A stretch of DNA of 64,000 nucleotides, taken from positions 1-64,000 of the forward strand of contig JAJDCP010000075.1 of assembly GCA_029260765.1 (NCBI GenBank), given 5' to 3'. Positions within the stretch are counted from its first letter, which is position 1. Each line of letters starts with the position of its first letter. This DNA comes from Planctomycetota bacterium. GTDB lineage: Bacteria; Planctomycetota; J058; JAJDCP01. The notes beneath the pieces are model-generated. The model was given only the letters and a program-made list of their open reading frames with translations. It did not search any database and was not told the origin of the DNA. The position numbers and the translations under genes are program-made. This document shows, piece by piece, positions 54,801 to 61,782 of this stretch.

Positions 54801-55580
54801 CCCGTCGCCATCGAGACCTCACATGGCCTGCGCTTCGCTCTGATCCCTGCGGGCAGCTTCATGATGGGCTCGGACGAGCGCGAACCGGAGCGCCAGAGCG
54901 ACGAGATTCTGCACGAGGTCAGCTTCAGTTACGCGTTCTACATGCAGCATGCCGAGGTCTCACAGCGCCAGTTCGAAGCAGTCATGGGCAACAATCCCTC
55001 CAGCGACGAGGGCGAGAGGAACCAGCCAGTGGAGAACCTCACCTGGCTGGAGGCCGTCGAGTTCTGCAACCGGCTGTCGGAAGCCGAGAAGCTGCAGCCC
55101 GCCTACGAGATCGAGGCCGACGGCAGCGTGCGCTTCCTCGGACTGGCACGCAACGGCTACCGGCTGCCCAGCGAAGCTGAGTGGGAGTATGCCTGCCGCG
55201 CCGGCACCGCGGGTCCCTTTTGGACGGGAGCCAACATCGAAGGCCGTGAGGCCAACTACGACGGGAAGCAACCGATGCCCGGCTTCAAGGAAACCAAGAA
55301 GCGCGGGCTGCCCCGTAATGTCACCGACCACAAGCCCAATCCCTGGGGTCTGTACAACGTGCACGGCAACGTCTACGAGTGGTGCAACGACTGGTACGGG
55401 GCCTACCCCGGGGGGCCCGCCCAGGACCCGGTCGGGGCAGACGCCGGCAGCCAGCGGGTGATGCGCGGCGGCTCGTACACCAGCCGCGCCGGACTGTGCC
55501 GCAGCGCGAGCCGCAGCCGGCGCCGCCCGGGAGACCGTCAGGGCTTCATCGGCTTCCGCATGGTACGCACGATCCCTTGA
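51885..55580 (+). CDS. Ser/Thr kinase fused to Ig-like repeats and an FGE-sulfatase domain
   Basis: The 1231-residue protein opens with a zinc ribbon (YCDACAHPNRSEARFCAACG), then a PknB-type kinase (about residues 92-365: LGEGGMGAVF, VAIKVL, HRDIKPDN, DFG, PPEQW), one membrane helix (about 390-415) and a long outside region of glucodextranase-B/Ig-like repeats (about 440-960). The end is a formylglycine-generating-enzyme-like domain (about 985-1231: RFALIPAGSFMMGS, GYRLPSEAEWEYACRAGT, NVHGNVYEWCNDW, VMRGGSYTS). The FGE catalytic Cys pair is not seen (one Cys in LCRSASRS), so this domain is probably a ligand-binding module. The GTG at 51885 follows GGGGAG. Zinc-ribbon start, kinase and FGE architecture is typical of Planctomycetota. 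Confidence 0.9.
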   Translation: MYCDACAHPNRSEARFCAACGRPLPVSQPSLSTQSTLSGSKTLNEAAPETLSGQSTQLATPGPSLNTTMSSEADTVASADQLGLYAEFVGQTIRGYRVERKLGEGGMGAVFEATQLQLKRKVAIKVLPPAMARDRSLIERFQREAQLLANLDNPHLVPVYDMFSFAGLFFIVMGFAAGGSVKQLLRRGTLSEARAASLAYQTAVGLHAAASEGIVHRDIKPDNLLLTRKGRLKIADFGLAKASEGSSALTRTGSVMGTPPYMPPEQWEDGRKTGHRSDLYALGCALYEMLVGAPPYRGPTTANMMKQHLMEEPPDVRARRSDVSESMALIIRRLLQKDPEQRFPDGHALAQALEPLMGSTADARSGALTPSLRSIGGATLAASTGAPLARPPSRKLPLWLALAAILLLCLPAVLFHGPLRRWLVGKPEPLPAQGSEPGLTGSLRFLRLSPANQQAVRSLPFELSGRVAAEGRTLPDSVLVAGTPVEVAADGSFRHALQLEDGTHNLKLQAEGEVAWLTLVVDTRAPGIAILRPEQGSLLNGSSTEIELLVADADVAGVWIDERPAALVTPGRYRLAIDLPDGAHALTIRAEDLAGNQSSQQLSFDVDTQGPALQFLAPRSGDTLDAAQLRVRIACEDADLASLQVAGQPAESLGKAWSAALDLAPGPNEIHATALDKAGNKTVETLVVFVRETAASIAFVGVANGSVHSGPDLALRLRAQMPGLVSVTVNELPARRDGDAWAIDLVLPDGQDQTLTARATDEQGQSITGQLRVHIDRSEPRLEMISPTPGARVGDGPLHVRLRVEDANLAAVTVAGLPARRNGDLWEIELPAPEEGAQELHAEAVDAGGLRSRETRRIVVDRTAPGAIVRATLQGHLARLRIEADEPLARVRIGVGDWRAVSGAEVDLEVALPAERGPLELLIEDLAGNRRPYTVEAEALRAPTIEPIVVHGISAWWDAAALQQQAAGQLRQPVAIETSHGLRFALIPAGSFMMGSDEREPERQSDEILHEVSFSYAFYMQHAEVSQRQFEAVMGNNPSSDEGERNQPVENLTWLEAVEFCNRLSEAEKLQPAYEIEADGSVRFLGLARNGYRLPSEAEWEYACRAGTAGPFWTGANIEGREANYDGKQPMPGFKETKKRGLPRNVTDHKPNPWGLYNVHGNVYEWCNDWYGAYPGGPAQDPVGADAGSQRVMRGGSYTSRAGLCRSASRSRRRPGDRQGFIGFRMVRTIP

Positions 55581-55586
55581 GCGGCC

Positions 55587-57788
55587 TCAGGGATGTGCGA
55601 TCACCATCAAGGTGGGTGCGCGCCGCAAGACTGTGCTCAAGCAGAGCTTGAGGCTCTCAGGATCGAGGGCGGCGAAGCTCTCATCCAGCACCAGTAGACG
55701 CGCGTTCTGCAGCAACGCACGCGCGAGGTACAGGCGGCTCTTCTCACCATGCGACAGCTGCCAGCCCGTCTCCCCCACCATCTGGTTCAGCCCCGAAGGC
55801 ATACGCTCGAGCAGTGGCCGCAGACCGAGCTCTTCACACAGCTGCTCGGCTTCCTCCAGGTCCTTCTGCTCCGGCGGCCAACGCCTTCCCATCAACAGGT
55901 TGAAGGCAAAGGTGTGGGTCAGCACATGGTTCTCGTGGAACTGGGGAGCAGCCGCCACCCAGCGCCGCCAGCGCTCGGGGCCCAGGCTGTGACGATCCAG
56001 CCCATGCAGGAGCAGCAGGCCCGAGCTGGGGGCGCGCAGCCCGACCAGGATCGAGGCCAGCGTCGATTTGCCGCCTCCGGAGGGACCTTCAAGCAAGATC
56101 CGCTCGCCCGGAGAGATCTTCAGACTGCACGCGCGCAGCACCGGCTCGGGCCGATCTGCATACCGGAACACCAGATCGCTGGCGTCGAGCAGCACCTGCC
56201 CATCGTGCTCTTGCCCGCCGAACCCGGCCAGGACCTGCTCCGCCGTTGGTAGCTCGCTGGCGCGCCCCGCAGCTGCGAACATGAAGCGCACTTTGTCCCA
56301 GGCGATCAAGGCGCCCGACAGCTGCGAGATCCCTCCCGTCACCGAGGCGAGCGCCTTGTCTGCCAGCAGGACACCACCGAGGCCCACAGCCAAGCCGGCG
56401 GGGTTGAGGGCCCCGGCCGCCAACGCGGGTCCCAGCCCGAGCAGGCCCAGCACCATCCAGCCGCGCGAGAACAACGCCCCCACCAGGGCCTGCAGCCGGT
56501 CCATGCGGCGTGAAACCAACACGTAGCGGTCGAGCTGGCCATCCTCTTCGGTATGCCAGGCCTCGCGCGCCTCCTGCACCAACCGGGTGCGGTTGCCGAT
56601 CATGCGCTCGACCAGGTCATGGGTGAGGTCGAGACGCGCATCAGTCCAACGCCAGCGGCTGCGCACGTAGCGCCAGGAGAGCACGCCCACCACCACCATC
56701 CAGAGCCCGAAGAGCAGCAGATGCAGCGCGCCGCCCGCTCCCATCCACAAGACAGCCGCGGCGGCGGCCAGCTCCATCAGCCCGAAGACCGACTGGAAAC
56801 CTCCTCCCAATGCCAGGCTGGTGACCGCTTCGCTCTCCATCACCCGGCCCATCAGTTGGCCAGCCCCCAGGTGGCGTGTCTCCTCAGGCTCCAGGCTGAG
56901 GGCGCCGTGCAACAGACGCTGCTTGAGCAGGCCTCCCAGGCCGATCGCGAGCTTGCCCTGCAACCAGACCAGCCGCAGGCGCAGGGGAATCCCACTGAGC
57001 AGCACCAGCGCCCAAGCTGACATGTAGCCGAAGTCGAGCGTGTCCGCCAAGATGCCATGTCCGAGCATCGCCCAGGACAGCAGCATCAGCCCGTGGCTGA
57101 GGATATGCATGCTGATGAGCTGCCAGGCAACCTTGAGCTCACCACTGACGCGCGCCTGCTGCCAGAACGGTGCTCCCGGCGACAAACGCAACAGCCAGCA
57201 GCAAGCCACCGGCATCCCTGCCAGGCGCTCGCGCAACAGCAAGCGGGCCGTCCGCTCTCGTTGTCTGCCCTGCAGGCCCACTCGCTCGAGCAGGGCCTCG
57301 ACCTGTGGGCGCACCGGCGCCTCGAGCGGACCCGCCAACGCGTCGCGCACCCGAGCCAGAGGCAACCAACGCCGTTCGCCATCGGGCCCCAACGTCTGCA
57401 CGCGGGCGCGGCGGGTGCGCAGCAGCAGCAAGAAGCGCGGCGCCCGCGGCTGCGACTTGAGCGCGAGCAGCTGCGACTCGGTCGGATCGAGGGACTCCGC
57501 GGCGACGGGCTCGAGATCCGGCGGGACATCGATACGCAGCACCGCGGGCGCGCAGTCGCGGACCATCGCTGCCAGGTCGGCGTAGGGCGTCTCTACCGGC
57601 TCGGCCTCGAGGCCCAGCCGGGCGGCCGCATAGCCGATCCAGATGCCGACATCCTCCCGCTTCTGCAGACTGGCCGGCAGCTGCGGCAGCTCAAGGCTCT
57701 GGCGGCTCAAACGAGCTCCTCTCGCCAAGGCCTCCACCGCTTCGCTGAGCTGATCGAGCGGCCAGCAGCTACTCTCAAAGCGCTCCAT
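55587..57788 (-). CDS. ABC transporter (NHLM-type second subunit) with degenerate N-terminal domain
   Basis: The 733-residue protein has an N-terminal region (about 1-240) that looks like a decayed C39-peptidase or regulatory domain (no catalytic Cys seen), a six-helix ABC membrane domain (about 250-510) and a nucleotide-binding domain (Walker A GPSGGGKST, signature LSHGEKSRL, Walker B LLVLDES). This matches the second ABC subunit of NHLM (nitrile-hydratase-leader microcin) peptide exporters. The ATG at 57788 has GGAGG six bases upstream and overlaps the peptidase-transporter gene by 14 bases. It is the last gene of the HlyD-C39-ABC operon; its end lies six bases from the convergent kinase gene. 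Confidence 0.88.
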   Translation of the reverse strand: MERFESSCWPLDQLSEAVEALARGARLSRQSLELPQLPASLQKREDVGIWIGYAAARLGLEAEPVETPYADLAAMVRDCAPAVLRIDVPPDLEPVAAESLDPTESQLLALKSQPRAPRFLLLLRTRRARVQTLGPDGERRWLPLARVRDALAGPLEAPVRPQVEALLERVGLQGRQRERTARLLLRERLAGMPVACCWLLRLSPGAPFWQQARVSGELKVAWQLISMHILSHGLMLLSWAMLGHGILADTLDFGYMSAWALVLLSGIPLRLRLVWLQGKLAIGLGGLLKQRLLHGALSLEPEETRHLGAGQLMGRVMESEAVTSLALGGGFQSVFGLMELAAAAAVLWMGAGGALHLLLFGLWMVVVGVLSWRYVRSRWRWTDARLDLTHDLVERMIGNRTRLVQEAREAWHTEEDGQLDRYVLVSRRMDRLQALVGALFSRGWMVLGLLGLGPALAAGALNPAGLAVGLGGVLLADKALASVTGGISQLSGALIAWDKVRFMFAAAGRASELPTAEQVLAGFGGQEHDGQVLLDASDLVFRYADRPEPVLRACSLKISPGERILLEGPSGGGKSTLASILVGLRAPSSGLLLLHGLDRHSLGPERWRRWVAAAPQFHENHVLTHTFAFNLLMGRRWPPEQKDLEEAEQLCEELGLRPLLERMPSGLNQMVGETGWQLSHGEKSRLYLARALLQNARLLVLDESFAALDPESLKLCLSTVLRRAPTLMVIAHP

Positions 57789-60444
57789 CAGTCCCTCCTG
57801 CCGCCGGCTGCGGCTGGTTGCGGACGTGGAGCTGTCCTTCCTCGAGCCACAGGGCCTTCCAACGCCCATCCCGCCAGTGCTCGCGCCAGACCTGTTTCTC
57901 GGCCTTGAGCAGATCTTTGTAGCGGGAGCTGGGACGGGCCTGCAGCGCAGCCGGTGTGCCGCGCTCGACCAGCCTGCCCTTTTCGAGCACGACCACCTCG
58001 TCAAAGTCGCGTGTCTCGTGCACATCGTGGGAGATACAGATCAAAGTTGCAGCGCTCCAAAGAGCCCGAGCACGCTCGATCAGTTGCCCACGTTGGGTGC
58101 GGTCGAGCCCTCGGAAGGGCTCGTCCAAAATCACCAGCCGCACTCCCGGGCGCAACATCGCACGCCCCAACCGCACACGTTGGCCCTCCCCGCCAGACAC
58201 CAGCGCGCCCCCCTCTCCGAGGGAAGTCTGCAGGCCTTCAGGCAGCTTCTCCAACAACTTGCGCAGGTTGGCCGCGTTCAGGGCCTGCCCGACCGGCAAC
58301 GCGGCCTGGGCGTCAAGGCCGTAGCGTAGATTGGCGGCCAACGAACGGTTCCAGAGCTGCACCGATGGATCCACCCAGGCCGTCGCACGCCGCAGAGCAT
58401 CGATGGATGCAGCGTCCAGCGGCTTCCCGTCCACCTCTACTGTGCCCCGCACAGGCTTGTGCCAACCCAGCAAGACACCCGCCAGGCTGGACTTGCCCGC
58501 ACCCGAAGGGCCGACGATGGCGACATGGCTGCCGGGCTTCAGCTCGAGGTCTATGTCTTCGAGAATGCTGTGGCCCGAGGCCTGCACGGCCACGCCACGC
58601 AGTGCCACCGCCGCGGGGCCTTGCGGCTCTGGACGATCGAGGCCTCGCTCGGCGACCAGGGCCTCTTCGGCAGGTTCGGGCGCGCCCAATGGCTCGAGGA
58701 GCCGCAGGCAGATGTTCTTCAAGCCCGGCAGCTGCCGGATCGCAAGCGCCAGACTGGCGCCGTGGCTCGGCAGATTGAGCACCCAGTACACCAGCAGGAG
58801 GGTGCCGCCCCCCACCCCCTGCCGCAGTAGATGGTCGATCAACAACCAGGCGCTGAAACCAAAACCGAGCAGCGACTGCAGACCTTCCAGGCCGACAGCC
58901 GCGCGCTGCAAGCGCAGGCTGGCGCGCGTCCAATCTGCTAGCAAACCCTCGTGCTCACGCCGCACCGCCGGGCCCGCACCATGGCTGCGGATCGGCACCA
59001 GCCCCAACAGCGCATCGAGGTAGAAGCGGCTGAGGGCGCCGATATGCGAGCGCACCCGCAGGTCCCGTTCAGCCAGCAGCTTCTGGGTTCCCATCGGCAA
59101 CACGACGCTGACCAGAGCGGTCAGCGCCGTCAAGACCCAGAGCTCGGGGTCGAGCCAGACCACTCCGAGCGCGGTGAAGACCAGGGCGAAACCCGCCGCG
59201 CTGAACCCCTGTGCCAACGCAGGCAACTGCCGCAAAGCCGACACGGCATGGCCCCGCTCGGTCATGTCCGAGGTCAGGCGGCTGCTGAAGTAGCGGTCTC
59301 CCAACCTGGGGATCTTGCGCAGAAAGGCGACCCTGAAGCGGGTCTCGAGACGCCGCCCCAGTGCCAACAGGATCGAGCTGATCGGAAGCTGCAAAAGCAA
59401 CAAGGCCAACACCAGCAGGCACAGGATCCCCAAGGCCGCCAGCCGCTGACTGAACAGACCGAGGCTGCGTCCGATATCGAGCAGGCCCTTGAAGAGCAGA
59501 GCCTCGACCAACACTCCTGCGGCGGCCGCCAGCATGCCGAAGCCCGCCAGCCATACCAACCAGCCATCGCCCTTGAGCAACCCGGCCAGGGTGCGCCAGG
59601 GACGACTCCGTGGTGCCTTCAGGGCGGCAGCCAGCTCGGCGGGGAGCTCCTCTTCTGGTGGTCTGGCGCGCTTACCTGTGACCCGCACCAGCACCGCGCC
59701 GCGCAGGATGAGCTCGTCGGGGCTGTCAGGCAGGGCACGTACCGACCAGTATTCCTTCGGGACACTGGTCCGGGCATCGGCGATCAGCTCTTCGAGCAAG
59801 CGCCCCAGCCGGCTGAGCCCGCCTGCCCGGGACAGCGAACAGAGCATGCGCGTGGCCGCGTCGAGGGCTGCGAGCCCCTGCCAGCTGGGGTTCTCGAGCG
59901 CCTTCGCCAGCAGGCTGCGACGCAGTCTGCGGCCGACGCCCAGGTCTGCCAGCCGGCCCGACAGCGTGCCGCAGAACTCCTCGCTGCCCGCCCACTCCCG
60001 CCAATCTTCGGCGGGCACCGGCATCGCGTGCTCGTAGAGTTGCTCGAGCAACGCGCTGCTCGCGATCCAGCGCCGACCGCTGCCAGGATCCATCAGCTGG
60101 ATCAGGCTACCATGGCGGCGCCAGACCACGACGAAGTGCGTCAGACCGTTGGGAAGACGTGTCACGGCGATGGCTGGCAGGCATTGAGCCTCAGGGCGCA
60201 GCACATGGTCGAGGGGCACCATCACCTGCTCGGCCTGCAGCCCCAGCGCGACGGCTGCGTCCTCGAGGTTGTCGATGGAGGTCCCATCGAGGCCTGTCTG
60301 GCAGGCTTCGCGCAGGCGTCCGTAGCTGGCTCGAATGCCGAAGCCCTCGAGCAGGCACTTCAGCGAGGCCGGTCCACAGTCCATCGCGGAGGTCTGGATG
60401 ACCTCCGCGGCAAGGCGCTTTCGGCTCGGACCAGCCAGCCTCAT
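57775..60444 (-). CDS. Peptidase-containing ABC transporter (PCAT, NHLM-type first subunit)
   Basis: The 889-residue protein has an N-terminal C39 peptidase (about 10-140) with the catalytic Cys in TSAMDCGPASLKCLLEG, His in GLTHFVVVWRRHG and Asp in LMDPGSGRRW. A region of about 150 residues follows, then the ABC membrane helices (about 290-560) and a nucleotide-binding domain with GPSGAGKSSLAGV, signature VSGGEGQRVRLGR and LVILDEP. PCATs cut double-glycine leaders and export the peptide. It overlaps the adaptor gene by four bases (TGA/ATG) and the second ABC gene by 14. No leader peptide gene is visible within several kilobases. Confidence 0.93.
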   Translation of the reverse strand: MRLAGPSRKRLAAEVIQTSAMDCGPASLKCLLEGFGIRASYGRLREACQTGLDGTSIDNLEDAAVALGLQAEQVMVPLDHVLRPEAQCLPAIAVTRLPNGLTHFVVVWRRHGSLIQLMDPGSGRRWIASSALLEQLYEHAMPVPAEDWREWAGSEEFCGTLSGRLADLGVGRRLRRSLLAKALENPSWQGLAALDAATRMLCSLSRAGGLSRLGRLLEELIADARTSVPKEYWSVRALPDSPDELILRGAVLVRVTGKRARPPEEELPAELAAALKAPRSRPWRTLAGLLKGDGWLVWLAGFGMLAAAAGVLVEALLFKGLLDIGRSLGLFSQRLAALGILCLLVLALLLLQLPISSILLALGRRLETRFRVAFLRKIPRLGDRYFSSRLTSDMTERGHAVSALRQLPALAQGFSAAGFALVFTALGVVWLDPELWVLTALTALVSVVLPMGTQKLLAERDLRVRSHIGALSRFYLDALLGLVPIRSHGAGPAVRREHEGLLADWTRASLRLQRAAVGLEGLQSLLGFGFSAWLLIDHLLRQGVGGGTLLLVYWVLNLPSHGASLALAIRQLPGLKNICLRLLEPLGAPEPAEEALVAERGLDRPEPQGPAAVALRGVAVQASGHSILEDIDLELKPGSHVAIVGPSGAGKSSLAGVLLGWHKPVRGTVEVDGKPLDAASIDALRRATAWVDPSVQLWNRSLAANLRYGLDAQAALPVGQALNAANLRKLLEKLPEGLQTSLGEGGALVSGGEGQRVRLGRAMLRPGVRLVILDEPFRGLDRTQRGQLIERARALWSAATLICISHDVHETRDFDEVVVLEKGRLVERGTPAALQARPSSRYKDLLKAEKQVWREHWRDGRWKALWLEEGQLHVRNQPQPAAGGTDGAL

Positions 60445-61622
60445 TGCTGTGTCTCCGCAGCCCCTGCGGGCGCATCTTCGAGCAATTTGCCCACGCCGCG
60501 CAACAACAGCTCGAGCGGGGAGATCTGCTCGAGGGCGATCTCGACCGTGCCTGGCAAGCCATGCTGCAAGGGGATCCGGCTGCCGTCTTCTTGCTGCGGC
60601 GCGAGCTCGACCCTGACCCGCAGGTCGCGGGGCTCGCCGGCGACATGCTCGACGATAGCTGCGATGGTGCCGTATTGCGTCCAGGAGAAGCCATACAACC
60701 GCAGCCGCGCAGTCTGGCCGGGCTGTACACGCCCCAACGCTGCCTCGGGGGCGAAATAGGCCACGATCTTCAAACTGTCATCCGGGATGATGGCGGCCAC
60801 CCGCTGGCCCACGTTGACCACTGAGCCGAGCTGCACATCTCCGATCTCGCCCAGGGTTCCGCTCAGAGGCGCGCGGATGACCCGCGCGCTGATGCGTTGT
60901 TCAAGACGTTGACGGGTGGCCTCCAGCATGCCCAGCTCGCCCTCGAGGCGTGCGCGCTCGGTCTCCAGCTCTTTGATCTGTGCCTGCTGCACCGAGGCCT
61001 TGACCCGCTCCTCCTGTTCCACCGCCCGGATCTTCGCATCGAGGCTGGCGGTCTGCCCGCGCAGGTCGAGGGTCTCGGCCTGCGCACGCAGCATGTCGAG
61101 CTCGGAGAGACCGGTCGTGCCGTGGATGGTCTCCCAGCGCAGCATGATCTTCTCGGCCATCGCCAGCTTGAGCCGTACCTCGTGCAGCTGCACGGAGAGC
61201 TCATCGACGCGGGCCAGGCGCGTGCCCTGCATCACCTCGAGCACCTGCCGCTCCGCGCCGATGGCGGCCTCAAGTGCCTCAAGGCGGGCCCGCAGCGACT
61301 GCAGGGCCGCCTGCTTCTCGCCCAACTCGAGGTTCTCCTGCTCGGCGTTCAACTCGAGCAACAGAGCGCCCTGTTCGACGCGGGCTCCCAACTCGAGGTG
61401 CGTGGCGACCACCTGGCCACCTACCGAAGCTTGCACGTTGTGGGCCTGCTGGCGCACCTCCAGACGCGCTGTGTTGCTGACTTCGTAGACGGTCAAGCGC
61501 GCGAGCACCATCCAACTGGCCCAACCGGCGAGCAGGACCACGACCAGCAACAGTCCCAAGGCGGAACGGCGAGGACGCTCGTTGCGCAGTGAGCGCAACG
61601 TGCGGCTGAAGCTGGCAGCCAT
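60441..61622 (-). CDS. HlyD-like membrane-fusion protein of the peptide exporter
   Basis: The 393-residue protein has an N-terminal membrane helix (about residues 18-38), a biotinyl-lipoyl half-motif (NVQASVGGQVVATHLELGARV), a long paired coiled coil (about 80-255) and the second lipoyl half with a beta-barrel (IRAPLSGTLGEIGDVQLGSVV and TARLRLYGF). This is the periplasmic adaptor layout of HlyD/EmrA and of NHLM secretion proteins. The ATG at 61622 has AGAGG eight bases upstream. It is the first gene of the exporter operon and diverges from the kinase gene at 61783. Confidence 0.9.
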   Translation of the reverse strand: MAASFSRTLRSLRNERPRRSALGLLLVVVLLAGWASWMVLARLTVYEVSNTARLEVRQQAHNVQASVGGQVVATHLELGARVEQGALLLELNAEQENLELGEKQAALQSLRARLEALEAAIGAERQVLEVMQGTRLARVDELSVQLHEVRLKLAMAEKIMLRWETIHGTTGLSELDMLRAQAETLDLRGQTASLDAKIRAVEQEERVKASVQQAQIKELETERARLEGELGMLEATRQRLEQRISARVIRAPLSGTLGEIGDVQLGSVVNVGQRVAAIIPDDSLKIVAYFAPEAALGRVQPGQTARLRLYGFSWTQYGTIAAIVEHVAGEPRDLRVRVELAPQQEDGSRIPLQHGLPGTVEIALEQISPLELLLRGVGKLLEDAPAGAAETQQ

Positions 61623-61782
61623 GCGGAGACCTCTTGCAGATGTGTTCCCCACTGTACACGATGCGGGCCGAGTGTTCCTTCCACAGCCCGGGCCATCCCC
61701 GCCGTCGATTGAAAAAACCTGCCAGACCGGCTGGCCTGTGTTAAGGTCTCCCCAGCCACGCTGGGGCAACGAAGGAGCGGTC

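Noticed and set aside
58951..60759. 602-codon plus-strand frame opposite the exporter
   Set aside because: Antisense shadow of the C39 transporter; Gln/His/Arg-rich translation without folds.
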